From Chryseobacterium scophthalmum (lineage in GTDB: Bacteria; Bacteroidota; Bacteroidia; Flavobacteriales; Weeksellaceae): a stretch of 64,000 nt of DNA. Made by a program: the position numbers and the translations under genes. Below the pieces are notes generated by a model. That model was not told where the DNA came from, did not search any database, and was given only the letters and a program-made list of their open reading frames with translations. The stretch is from the NCBI RefSeq assembly GCF_900143185.1, contig NZ_FSRQ01000005.1:225405-289404 (forward strand). The letters run 5' to 3'. Numbering within the stretch: the first letter of the stretch is position 1; each line of letters starts with the position of its first letter. This document shows, piece after piece, positions 55,480 through 63,930 of the stretch.

Positions 55480-55592
55480 AACCATTAAGAAGACTTAAGA
55501 AGTTAAGTTTAATTAAGATCATCATTCTGATTTTTAAGCTTACAGCGAAGCTTGTCTTAATATTCTTAACAACTTAATAAACCTTAATGGTT
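55480..55592. repeat. Palindromic intergenic element before the Omp85 gene
   Basis: AACCATTAAG (55480-55489) faces CTTAATGGTT (55583-55592), with further TTAAG/CTTAA words in between, for example AAGACTTAAGAAGTTAAG and GTCTTAATATTCTTAAC. The whole 113 bases can fold on itself. It looks like a small interspersed palindromic repeat. Confidence 0.6.
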
Positions 55593-55605
55593 TAAATAAA
55601 TTGAA

Positions 55606-57210
55606 TTGAAATTATTTTTAAACATATTTTTTATTCTGTTTTGCGTTTTTGTACAAGCGCAAAAGAAGCATTATTTTCTGATTGACACCGAAACGAAGGT
55701 CAAGAAAAAAGTAAAAGATTCGCTTTCTGCAGTAAAATTTCTCGATTCTTTAGCTCAAAACAATTACTTTTTCACCGAGCTGAAAGATGTAAAAATAAAA
55801 GGTGACAGCACAGAAATTTTCTACGACAAAGGCAAAAATTTCAACCAGACCTACGTTAATTTATCAGATTCTATTGTTGACCGTTTCAAACTTGAAAAAG
55901 AATTTTTTACTAAAAATTTAGATTCAGTTAAAAAAAACATCAACAAAAAATATATTGATGATGGGTTTGCTTTTAGCAGAATCAAGTCTCAGTTTAAAGG
56001 ACAGAAAAACGGAATTCCTGTTGTAGAGCTTGATATTAATAAAAATAATAAAAGAACCATCGATGGTTTTGTAGCAAAAGGGTATACCCGAGTTCCTAAA
56101 AGATTTATAAAAAATCTTGAGAAAGAATTTAAAGGAAAAACTTACGAGGACAAAAACCTGATTGCCATCAATAAAAATTTCCAAAGCCATCCTTTTATCA
56201 CTTTGGAACGGCAACCACAAACGCTTTTCACAAAAGATTCTACACAGATTTATCTGTTTATGGAAAAGAAGAAAACCAATACTTTTGATGGAGTTATCGG
56301 TTTTGGAAATGATAAAACTGATAAATTTACGCTGAACGGAACTCTGAATGTGAATTTTAAAAACATGTTTAACGGTTTTGAAGCCGTCAATCTTTATTGG
56401 CAAAGAAACCCCGACAAAGGTCAGACTTTTGATCTGCAGACTGATATTCCGTATTTATTTAACTCTAATGTAGGTTTGAATATGAAAGTAAATATCTTCA
56501 GACAAGATTCTACTTTTGCCAATGTAAAAGCCTTACCTGCGTTTTATTATCATCTCAACAGCAGACAAAAAATCGGACTTCGAGGAACTTTTGAGTCATC
56601 CGCAATTCTCGACAGTCTTTATATTCAGGGGAAAGATTACAACAAAAAAGGGATCGGTATTTTCTTTGACATGACCGAACCTACCGATATTGATCTTTTC
56701 CTTTACAAGTCTAAATTAAATGTAGGATACGATTTCTTAGCAACCAATTATACCGGTGAAAATATAAAAGCCAACCAAAATCAGTTTTACTTTTTTGGGG
56801 AATATAATTATCATATCAACGGAAATCACTTTCTCAATATAAAAGGAGAAGGTGCGATGATGGATTCTAAAATAGATTTCTCGGCCAACGAATTATACCG
56901 TTTTGGTGGCTGGAATTCTCTCCGGGGTTTTAATGAAAATTCTCTCGCCGCAGATTTTTATTATTATGGAGGATTAGAATATCGATATCTCATCGGAAAT
57001 CAGGCATTTTTTGATGTCTTCGGACAATACGGACAACTCAATAACAAATCGCTCAACGTAAAGCCTAAATTATACAGTGTTGGTCTTGGTTTTAATTTCT
57101 TTATTCCAATAGGTTTGATGAGTTTTCAGCTTTCTAATGGTAACGAATTTGGCAATCCTTTTAAGTTTAATGATATAAAAATCCACTGGGGAATCTTAAG
57201 TAGATTTTAA
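55606..57210 (+). CDS. Omp85/BamA-family outer membrane protein
   Basis: 534 residues. The start codon is TTG at 55606; no ATG precedes the signal peptide MKLFLNIFFILFCVFVQAQ, so TTG is the probable start. Residues about 70-200 look like POTRA-type units (KYIDDGFAFSRIKSQFKGQK, RVPKRFIKNLEKEFKGKTYE). From about 220 to 534 alternating strands form a 16-strand-type barrel, with the family motif GGWNSLRGF near residue 435, and the chain ends in ILSRF, an aromatic C-terminus. It is shorter than BamA, so more like accessory members. The role, either protein or lipid insertion, is unknown. Confidence 0.82.
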   Translation: MKLFLNIFFILFCVFVQAQKKHYFLIDTETKVKKKVKDSLSAVKFLDSLAQNNYFFTELKDVKIKGDSTEIFYDKGKNFNQTYVNLSDSIVDRFKLEKEFFTKNLDSVKKNINKKYIDDGFAFSRIKSQFKGQKNGIPVVELDINKNNKRTIDGFVAKGYTRVPKRFIKNLEKEFKGKTYEDKNLIAINKNFQSHPFITLERQPQTLFTKDSTQIYLFMEKKKTNTFDGVIGFGNDKTDKFTLNGTLNVNFKNMFNGFEAVNLYWQRNPDKGQTFDLQTDIPYLFNSNVGLNMKVNIFRQDSTFANVKALPAFYYHLNSRQKIGLRGTFESSAILDSLYIQGKDYNKKGIGIFFDMTEPTDIDLFLYKSKLNVGYDFLATNYTGENIKANQNQFYFFGEYNYHINGNHFLNIKGEGAMMDSKIDFSANELYRFGGWNSLRGFNENSLAADFYYYGGLEYRYLIGNQAFFDVFGQYGQLNNKSLNVKPKLYSVGLGFNFFIPIGLMSFQLSNGNEFGNPFKFNDIKIHWGILSRF

Positions 57211-57347
57211 GTAAATTTTAATTATCTTCTCTAATTCACAAAAAAATTCACATTCATATTATCATTATGTTAAATTTTAACACTATTTTTACCAAAATAA
57301 TATTTCAATATTAATAAATAATTAAAAAACAGGTAATACTGTTCGTC

Positions 57348-57355
57348 TAAATTTG
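57348..57355 (+). promoter_or_regulatory. -7 box upstream of the orphan phospholipase C domain gene
   Basis: TAAATTTG fits TAnnTTTG, 104 bases before the ATG at 57460. Confidence 0.45.
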
Positions 57356-57459
57356 ATATCAGAAATATTTTTTTTGAAAAACTAATTCTACACACCATAT
57401 CTCAAATATATACTGAAAAAAATCAATGTAAAAACTATTGAAATTCAGGGAAAAGAGAC

Positions 57460-57987
57460 ATGAAACCACCTACTCTACTACAGTACAATTACGATGTCAA
57501 TCTCAAACACAATAAGATTGTAATGACCAACCTTAAAGATACCTCTGTACCTTTAATTATCTACAATAAAAATAAATTTAATACAAAAGATTATTATTCT
57601 TCCTACGAGCTTAATTCAAATGACGAGATTTCGCATTTGGTAGATGTAGATTCATACAGTTATGAAGTAACAGGGCCAAATGGTTTTGTAAGAAAGTTTA
57701 AAGGCACAAAAAATCCTGAGCTTGAAGTAACCCTATTCTGCAATCTCTATAAAAATGAAGTTGATGTAACATTGATAAACATCTCAACAAATACTCTAAA
57801 TATCAGTTTAGAAAATCAGTATGATGAAAACAAAAAAAATATCTCCCTTCATGTTTCTGAAGAAAAAATAACTATAAACTTAGACAAAACAAAAGGTTGG
57901 TACGATATTAAAATAAAATCTAACAATAACAGTTGGCATTTTGCGGGAAGAATAGAACCCGGAAGACCTGTTAGAAATCTTAATTAA
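57460..57987 (+). CDS. Orphan phospholipase C C-terminal (DUF756-like) protein
   Basis: 175 residues without signal peptide or catalytic domain. The sequence matches the two C-terminal DUF756 units of phosphocholine-type phospholipase C: the first ends YEVTGPNGFVRKFKG (residues about 70-85), the second ends GWYDIKIK...FAGRIEPGRPVRNLN. In full-length enzymes these units follow a large alkaline-phosphatase-like catalytic domain, which is absent here; the 249 bases upstream are AT-rich and show no remnant. It may be a cut-down gene or a true standalone protein. It has its own promoter and a strong terminator, which favours a working gene. Confidence 0.7.
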   Translation: MKPPTLLQYNYDVNLKHNKIVMTNLKDTSVPLIIYNKNKFNTKDYYSSYELNSNDEISHLVDVDSYSYEVTGPNGFVRKFKGTKNPELEVTLFCNLYKNEVDVTLINISTNTLNISLENQYDENKKNISLHVSEEKITINLDKTKGWYDIKIKSNNNSWHFAGRIEPGRPVRNLN

Positions 57988-58009
57988 TCTTATATTAATT
58001 TGAAAACAA

Positions 58010-58044
58010 AAATCTTATACAGAAATCTGTGTAAGATTTTTTTT
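58010..58044 (+). terminator. Terminator after the orphan phospholipase C domain gene
   Basis: 13-bp stem AATCTTATACAGA/TCTGTGTAAGATT (one G-U), then a run of eight T. Confidence 0.9.
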
Positions 58045-58212
58045 ATATTGATTACAGTCATAAAATGGTATGTTTTTTATTAATAATTATGTATAATAAT
58101 ATTTTAAAACATATTAAAATATTGTAAATGAATATTTAACAATAAAATTCTATCATTAAGTATATCATATTATAATGAATTTTATTACCTTCACAATACA
58201 AAAACTAACACC

Positions 58213-58791
58213 ATGAAAAAAACAACAATTACCCTAGCTATGTCTTTGGCTACATTTGCTCTTTCCTCAAATCTTAAGGCTCAAGATACAAACAAAGACA
58301 ATCACACGGTAACGATCTCTGTGCCTGAAGTTGCACTAGTTGATATAGAGCCAGCCGCAACTAAAAACATTACTTTAGGATTCACAGCACCTACAGAAGC
58401 AGGAAATCCGGTAGTTCCAAACACTGCAAACAGTACACTTTGGCTCAATTATTCTTCTATTAAATCTGTTGCAGACCCAACCCGTAATGTATCTGTAAGT
58501 GTAAATGCTATTATCCCGGGGATTGATATTCATGTAACTGCAGCGGCAGCTACAGGTTCTGGAGGAGGATCATTGGGAAATCCGGCTGCTCAGCTGACAC
58601 TGAGTGCTACAGATCAAACAATTATTTCAGGAATAGGAAGTGCTTATACAGGCAACGGAGCCAATAACGGTCATAATCTTACGTATGCTTTAGCTGCAGG
58701 AAGTGGTCCCGGTGGAGTTGCAGTTTATGAAGATTTACAGGCAACCGCAACAACTGTTGCAACGGTTACTTATACCATTTCGGATAATTAA
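58213..58791 (+). CDS. Pilin-like secreted subunit (copy 1 of the chaperone/usher-like operon)
   Basis: 192 residues with signal peptide MKKTTITLAMSLATFALSSN ending LKAQ. The mature chain shares most blocks with the product at 62396: DIEPA, FTAPTEAGNPVVPNTANST, GGGSLGNPAAQLTL, QTIISGIGSAYTGNGANNGH. It ends VATVTYTIS, an alternating hydrophobic strand like the last strand of fimbrial subunits. It is small, exported, cysteine-free and glycine-rich. First gene of five in a row; 94 bases separate it from the chaperone-like gene. The pilin role is inferred from context and the paralog. Confidence 0.6.
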   Translation: MKKTTITLAMSLATFALSSNLKAQDTNKDNHTVTISVPEVALVDIEPAATKNITLGFTAPTEAGNPVVPNTANSTLWLNYSSIKSVADPTRNVSVSVNAIIPGIDIHVTAAAATGSGGGSLGNPAAQLTLSATDQTIISGIGSAYTGNGANNGHNLTYALAAGSGPGGVAVYEDLQATATTVATVTYTISDN

Positions 58792-58885
58792 TCTGTCATA
58801 CTTTATCTTTTACAGGTAAGAAGAAATTTCTTTCTCTTCTTGATCTTGTTTCATCAATGTTTTAAACACCAAACTTTACATTAAT

Positions 58886-59686
58886 ATGATAAAGCGCATT
58901 CTCCTATCGCTAATTTTCATACTACAATTCTCTTTCTTGAAAGCCGGAATTGTTGTTCTGAATGGACTTTCTCACTCTTATCAGGTAGAAAACGGGAAAG
59001 TTTACAAGGGAAAAATTGAAATAGAAAATACCGGCAATCAATCACAAAATGTAAAACTTTTTCTTCAGGATTACAGTTATCAATCTGACGGCACCATCTA
59101 TTATTCTACTCCTCATACCAACAGTAAAACCAATACAGATTGGATTACAATGAATACCAATCTTATTACTCTCAAAGCCAAACAAAAAACAGAAGTTTAC
59201 TACGAAATAACCGTTCCTAACAGTCTTTCTGTGCCAGGAAGTTATTGGAGTGTGATTATGGTAGAACCTTTAGAAGATATAAAACCTAATGACAGTAAGC
59301 AGGGAGTAAGTATTACCTCCATTATTCGCTATGCCATTCAGATAATCACAGATTTTGATTCAGAAAAAGCAAAACCAGATTTGAAATTTGAAGATGTGAA
59401 AATTGAAAAAGAAGAAGGAAAACAAATCTTAAAAGTTGCTATTACCAACAAAGGAAATCTTTATTGTAAACCAACCGCCAACATTGAAATTTACAACAAA
59501 AAAACAGGAGAAAAACTCGGAAATTTCTCAAGTCAGGCATCGGGATTATTACCGCAAACTTCAAAATATTTTTATATCGATATCAGCAAAATACCTCCCG
59601 AAAAATATAATGCGGTACTGATTGCCACTGACGAAGAAGAAAATGCATTCGCCCTAAATGTAGAACTAGAAGTAAAGAATGATTAA
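58886..59686 (+). CDS. Periplasmic chaperone-like two-domain protein
   Basis: 266 residues with signal peptide MIKRILLSLIFILQFSFLKA. It has two beta-sandwich halves. Residues 22-140 (YQVENGKVYKGKIEIENTGN, LITLKAKQKTEVYYEITVPN, GSYWSVIMVEPLED) resemble the N-terminal Ig-like domain of PapD-type or WxL-interacting proteins. Residues about 165-266 form a second domain (LKVAITNKGNLYCKPTANIE, LLPQTSKYFYIDISKIPPEK). The invariant Arg/Lys pair of classic pilus chaperones is not obvious. Its 3' end overlaps the barrel gene by 8 bases. A subunit-chaperone role is inferred. Confidence 0.6.
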   Translation: MIKRILLSLIFILQFSFLKAGIVVLNGLSHSYQVENGKVYKGKIEIENTGNQSQNVKLFLQDYSYQSDGTIYYSTPHTNSKTNTDWITMNTNLITLKAKQKTEVYYEITVPNSLSVPGSYWSVIMVEPLEDIKPNDSKQGVSITSIIRYAIQIITDFDSEKAKPDLKFEDVKIEKEEGKQILKVAITNKGNLYCKPTANIEIYNKKTGEKLGNFSSQASGLLPQTSKYFYIDISKIPPEKYNAVLIATDEEENAFALNVELEVKND

Positions 59687-62399
59687 AAAATGGATAATTT
59701 ATTTTACTCTATTATTCCCGGCATTTATTTTTTCTCAAAAAAAAGATAGTCTGAAACCGGGGACAACTACTTCTATTTCCTTCACCATAGAAAACAAAAA
59801 TTCTGTAGCAAAAGCCTACAATCTAAAAGCAGAAACTTCTAACAATTTCATTATTCCTATTCTAAAAAATGGAGAAATAACCGTTTCACCGAATGAAAGT
59901 AAAATTTATATTGTTCCTTTACAAATAGCGACTGAAACTCCGCAAGGAAAATATTCTGTTTTACTACAGGGAACTGAAATTACAACAGGCGAAAATATTA
60001 TTGAAACGGCTGAATTATTAGTTTCCGGAAACAGAAAACTTTCTCTTACTCTTTTAGATTCCCCGGAGTTTGTGAAAGCAGGAGAGACAATACAATCAAC
60101 TTTTTTATTAAAAAATCATGGAAACGTTTCTGAAAATTTAATTTTAGAAAGCAAAAATGCCGTCATTGATCTGGGCGCAACTTTAATTTTGGCTCCCAGC
60201 GAAAGCAAAAAAATTACAGTAAGTAAAAGAACTCCATCAGATTTAGGGAAAAATGAATATCAGAATTTAAATCTTTCAGTTTTTTCAAAAGATAATCCTC
60301 AGGAAAATCAGACTGCCTATTCAAGTGTAAAAATCATTTCTGTAAAACCCGTCGAGGAAGATGTTTTCCACAGATTTCCAGTTTTGGCTTCTGTGTCTAT
60401 GATTGGAATGCAAAATCGGGGGCGTTATGACAGTGGTTTCCAGGGCGAATTGTATGGAAAAGGAAGTTTAGATGACGAAAATAAAAACCTTTTAGAATTT
60501 CATGCAGTTACCAAAAATCCGGTAGAATTTAATTCTTTTACTCAATATGAAGAATATTTTGTGAATTATAAACGAGAAAATTTCTGGGTTCATTTAGGCG
60601 ATAAAAATTATTTTGCCTCTTTTTTAACTGAATACGCAAGATACGGTCGAGGTGCAGAAATCCGTTTCGACCTAAAAAAAATAAGCTTTGGTGGGTTTTA
60701 TAATCATCCACGATTTTTCAGAGATATTAAAGATGAATTTAATGTTTATTCAAAATTAAAAATCGGGAAACAATCTGAAATTACAGCAGGATATTTATAT
60801 AAAATTCCAAGAACAGAAAGTACAGATGTAATCCTTACTAATATGAGAATAGATTCAAATGCGTATTTGCCTTATCTCACAGGAAAATTTAATATCAATA
60901 AAAATCTTGAGATTTCAGGAGAAACATCGTACAGTAAAACAGCAAAAACAGACGGCACTGCTTTTATGATTCAAACCATTGCCAATTATGAAAGAGTAAA
61001 AGGAAATGTAATGTATATGAGAGCAAGTCCGGAATATGCAGGATATTTTAATAACACGAGCAATATCAATATTAATCTTCAGTATCAGTTATCAAAACAG
61101 ATTCATTTTATTGCCAACTATGTACAGGATGCTAAAAACTTTCAGCGTGACACTTTGTTTCTTGCGGCTCCTTATCGCAAATATTTGCAGTATGGAATTC
61201 AATATAAATATTCTAAAAACGGAAATGTAATATTTTACGGAGGCACCCAAAGATATGAAGACCGATTAATGCCCAAAGAATTTGATTATAACGACCGTTT
61301 TTTTAAACTTTCCGTTAACCAGCAAATCGGAATTTTCCAGTTGAATGTTGAAGGACAGTTGGGGAAAACAGAAAACTATCTGACCGGAGTTTCGGGAAAT
61401 TCAAGTTTTTATACTGCAAACATAAGCTTTGATAAATTTAAAACTTCATTTAATATCTATGGAAGTTATGCACTTACTTCCCGTTATCAATTACAGAATC
61501 AACGGCAGTTTTATTTTGGAGCAAGAATTTTAAATCGGTTTTCAGATAAAACACAGTTCAGTCTTTTTTATCAGAACAATTATATGCCTGAAGATTATTA
61601 TACTGACAGAAATCTTTTTGAACTCCTTTTTCAGCAGCAAATTTTTTCTAAACATGAGATTGGCGTTTCTGCGAGATATAATTTACAGCGTGGAGAATTG
61701 GGGAATAAAGATTTTATTTTTTCGTTGCGTTATACTTTAAAAATGAATATTCCGACTCAGAAAATTGCAGAATACACTACTTTATCCGGAAACATAAAAA
61801 ATTTAGGCGTAAAAAAGGTTGACGGAATCCGACTGATTATGGGAAATCATCTTTCGATAACCGACAGAAATGGAAATTATTTATTCAAAAATGTTAATCC
61901 AGGTGATTATGTTTTGGAAATTGACAGATCAACAACAGACATTAATGATATTGCCGATCAAAATGTTCCTGCCTCTTTAGTTTTAACTGATAAAGAAAAT
62001 ATTTTCAACTTTGGATTGACAAGTGCTGCAAAGATTCAGGGAAAAATTGATTATACAGAAAACGAAAATAGATTGAGCTTCGCCCAGCTTTCAACCAAAA
62101 AAAAGAAAAACGAAAATGTAATTGTTGAAGTGAGTAACGGTAATCAGACATTTAGAAAAATAGCTCTATTGGGAGACTCTTTTGATTTCACTTATTTGCG
62201 TCCCGGAGATTGGAAAGTGAAAGTTTACAGAAACGGCTTAGATAAAAGATATAAAATACCAATTGATCATTTTGAATTTAATCTACAATCTGCCGAAACA
62301 AAAAATGTAACAATTAATATCATCAAGCAGTCATCCGAAATAAAATATCAACAGGAAACCATTAAAGTAAGTTATAACCAAAACAAAAAACAAAAATGA
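59679..62399 (+). CDS. Large usher-like outer membrane protein
   Basis: 906 residues. Signal peptide MIKKWIIYFTLLFPAFIFSQ. Residues about 25-225 are two NEW3/CARDB-like Ig domains (TTSISFTIENKNSVAKAYNL, VKAGETIQSTFLLKNHGN). About 235-700 is a long beta-barrel-like stretch of aromatic alternating strands. About 705-790 is a carboxypeptidase-regulatory-like domain (ISGN-like start, SITDRNGNYLFKNVNPGDYV), followed by another beta domain to about 880. A barrel flanked by beta-sandwich domains and sitting between a chaperone-like gene and subunit-like genes is the layout of an usher, although FimD-type motifs are not seen. It overlaps both neighbours. Confidence 0.6.
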   Translation: MIKKWIIYFTLLFPAFIFSQKKDSLKPGTTTSISFTIENKNSVAKAYNLKAETSNNFIIPILKNGEITVSPNESKIYIVPLQIATETPQGKYSVLLQGTEITTGENIIETAELLVSGNRKLSLTLLDSPEFVKAGETIQSTFLLKNHGNVSENLILESKNAVIDLGATLILAPSESKKITVSKRTPSDLGKNEYQNLNLSVFSKDNPQENQTAYSSVKIISVKPVEEDVFHRFPVLASVSMIGMQNRGRYDSGFQGELYGKGSLDDENKNLLEFHAVTKNPVEFNSFTQYEEYFVNYKRENFWVHLGDKNYFASFLTEYARYGRGAEIRFDLKKISFGGFYNHPRFFRDIKDEFNVYSKLKIGKQSEITAGYLYKIPRTESTDVILTNMRIDSNAYLPYLTGKFNINKNLEISGETSYSKTAKTDGTAFMIQTIANYERVKGNVMYMRASPEYAGYFNNTSNININLQYQLSKQIHFIANYVQDAKNFQRDTLFLAAPYRKYLQYGIQYKYSKNGNVIFYGGTQRYEDRLMPKEFDYNDRFFKLSVNQQIGIFQLNVEGQLGKTENYLTGVSGNSSFYTANISFDKFKTSFNIYGSYALTSRYQLQNQRQFYFGARILNRFSDKTQFSLFYQNNYMPEDYYTDRNLFELLFQQQIFSKHEIGVSARYNLQRGELGNKDFIFSLRYTLKMNIPTQKIAEYTTLSGNIKNLGVKKVDGIRLIMGNHLSITDRNGNYLFKNVNPGDYVLEIDRSTTDINDIADQNVPASLVLTDKENIFNFGLTSAAKIQGKIDYTENENRLSFAQLSTKKKKNENVIVEVSNGNQTFRKIALLGDSFDFTYLRPGDWKVKVYRNGLDKRYKIPIDHFEFNLQSAETKNVTINIIKQSSEIKYQQETIKVSYNQNKKQK

Positions 62400-62926
62400 G
62401 TTACTTCAAATTAGTTTTCTTGATCTGTTTTATCATTTCTTCTCATCTGTTTTCACAACTTTCAGGAAACAGTACTTTGAGCGTAAATTTACCCATTGTT
62501 ACTTTAATGGATATTGAACCAACCGGAGCAATTTCAATGAATTTTACAGCTCCTACAGAAGCTGGGGTGGCAATTGTTTCGCCTGCTACAAATACAACAA
62601 AATGGATTAACTATACATCAGCAATTACCTCTAGTGGAGCAACACGGAAAATAACAGCCTCCGTCAACCCAGTAATTTCTGGAGTTGATATAAAAATTCA
62701 AGCTGCAGCAGCTTCGGGAGCTGGAGGAGGAACATTAGGAACTCCAACTTCTCAAGTCACTCTCAATACAACATCACAAACGATAATCAGTGGAATAGGC
62801 GGCGCATTCACCGGAAATGGAGTAAATAACGGGCATCGATTGACCATAAGTTTATCAACAAATACTTATGCCAATCTATCAAGAACCAATACACCTGTAG
62901 TAATTGTGTATACCATCACCGAATAA
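62396..62926 (+). CDS. Pilin-like secreted subunit (copy 2)
   Basis: 176 residues. Signal peptide MSYFKLVFLICFIISSHLFS. It is a paralog of the 58213 product with conserved blocks DIEPTGAISMNFTAPTEAGV, NTTKWINYTS, GGGTLGTPTSQVTL, QTIISGIGGAFTGNGVNNGH and a final strand VVIVYTITE. The ATG overlaps the stop of the usher-like gene by 4 bases (ATGA), so translation is coupled. The presence of two related subunits around the chaperone and barrel genes is the main support for a fibre system. Confidence 0.6.
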   Translation: MSYFKLVFLICFIISSHLFSQLSGNSTLSVNLPIVTLMDIEPTGAISMNFTAPTEAGVAIVSPATNTTKWINYTSAITSSGATRKITASVNPVISGVDIKIQAAAASGAGGGTLGTPTSQVTLNTTSQTIISGIGGAFTGNGVNNGHRLTISLSTNTYANLSRTNTPVVIVYTITE

Positions 62927-62936
62927 ATAAAAAAAT

Positions 62937-63461
62937 ATGAGAGCAAATTATATTAATCATAATAGAAGATATTTATTCAAAATAAGTTTTATATTCTTTT
63001 TAATATTTTCCTGTGTATTAAAAGCACAAAGAACTATAACTGTAGCGGGTGGTAATTGGGCAGTACCTATACCATCAATCACAGAAGCAGGATCAAACTA
63101 TGTAGGAACTTATGAAAGCTTAGACAACCAAGTGCTATTAACTGTAAGTGTTCCTCTTGCATTAAGCAATGGTAAAATTTCTGTACATTATGAGCCTAAC
63201 CCGACATGGAACTCCAATTTAATATTGAATGTTAAAAGAACAGGTGACGGATCAACACTATGTGTATTGTGTACAATAAGCGGAGGAAGCGTTTACCAAG
63301 CCGTGACACTTACAGATTTAGAATTATTTAGAATTACAGCAGTATTAGCCTTAGGTTCTTATTCAAATATTCCAATTAAAATACAACTCAGCGGAGTTTC
63401 AGTCACTATTCCAGCCGCAACTTACAATAGTAAACTTGTATTTACAATAGGTCCAATTTAA
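62937..63461 (+). CDS. Third secreted subunit-like protein of the operon
   Basis: 174 residues, starting 10 bases after copy 2. The signal region is long, with a polar lead MRANYINHNRRYLFK before the hydrophobic core ending VLKAQ. The mature part has beta strands (VAGGNWAVPIPSITEAGSNY, QVLLTVSVPLALSNGKISVH), two cysteines (LCVLC) and a C-terminal SVTIPAATYNSKLVFTI, like the end strand of spore-coat-U/fimbrial subunits. It is not an obvious paralog of the other two and could be a tip or anchor subunit. Confidence 0.55.
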   Translation: MRANYINHNRRYLFKISFIFFLIFSCVLKAQRTITVAGGNWAVPIPSITEAGSNYVGTYESLDNQVLLTVSVPLALSNGKISVHYEPNPTWNSNLILNVKRTGDGSTLCVLCTISGGSVYQAVTLTDLELFRITAVLALGSYSNIPIKIQLSGVSVTIPAATYNSKLVFTIGPI

Positions 63462-63728
63462 TTTCTCAAGAGCTTATTCCGGCTATCCGCTTTTACTCTT
63501 CACGCCGTTGCTTTCCACCTCTAAATCCCTCTTCTCTCCTACTCATGTTGCGGGGTAATCGCTGCTATCCGCGCTAGAATCGTAGTCATTCGATATTAGT
63601 TTTTGGCCTAATTGAGACAAATAAATTTATTCAGCTTTAGTTTCTCTTTATCTATTACAATTCTAGAATTAATACGTATCGCTCATGCGGAGCTCTGAGA
63701 GATGTGATTATGATTATTCTCTTCTACA

Positions 63729-63755
63729 AAGGTTCGCTCCGGAGGAGCGAACCTT
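63729..63755. repeat. GC-rich perfect hairpin
   Basis: AAGGTTCGCTCC-GGA-GGAGCGAACCTT, a 12-bp perfect stem with 3-base loop and no T-run after it, in AT-rich surroundings. REP-like rather than a simple terminator. Confidence 0.6.
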
Positions 63756-63889
63756 AACCAATTAGCAATAGGCAAAACTACTTATTATTTATTATTTATT
63801 ATTCATTACCTATTGTTTATTAGTGATCAATGATCATTTATCAATTATCATTGATCTATATTGTTGATTTTCTGAGTTTATAACAAAAA

Positions 63890-63921
63890 AAAGTCTCATA
63901 GAAATAAATCTATGAGACTTT
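63890..63921 (-). terminator. Terminator of the rRNA operon
   Basis: Perfect 12-bp stem AAAGTCTCATAG/CTATGAGACTTT directly after the 5S gene, flanked by T-run on the minus strand. Confidence 0.85.
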
Positions 63922-63930
63922 AAAAAAAAC

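Larger units (their letters stand above)
63462..63928. other. Intergenic region between the fibre operon and the rRNA operon
   Basis: 467 bases without a gene. 63468-63590 is a GC-richer stretch (AGCTTATTCCGGCTATCCGC, CGCTGCTATCCGCGCTAGAA) resembling the interspersed GCTATCCGC-type repeat common in Flavobacteria (recalled). 63729-63755 holds a GC hairpin. 63773-63860 is low-complexity ATTATTT sequence with the dyad GATCAATGAT...ATCATTGATC. The 5S terminator closes it. Confidence 0.6.
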
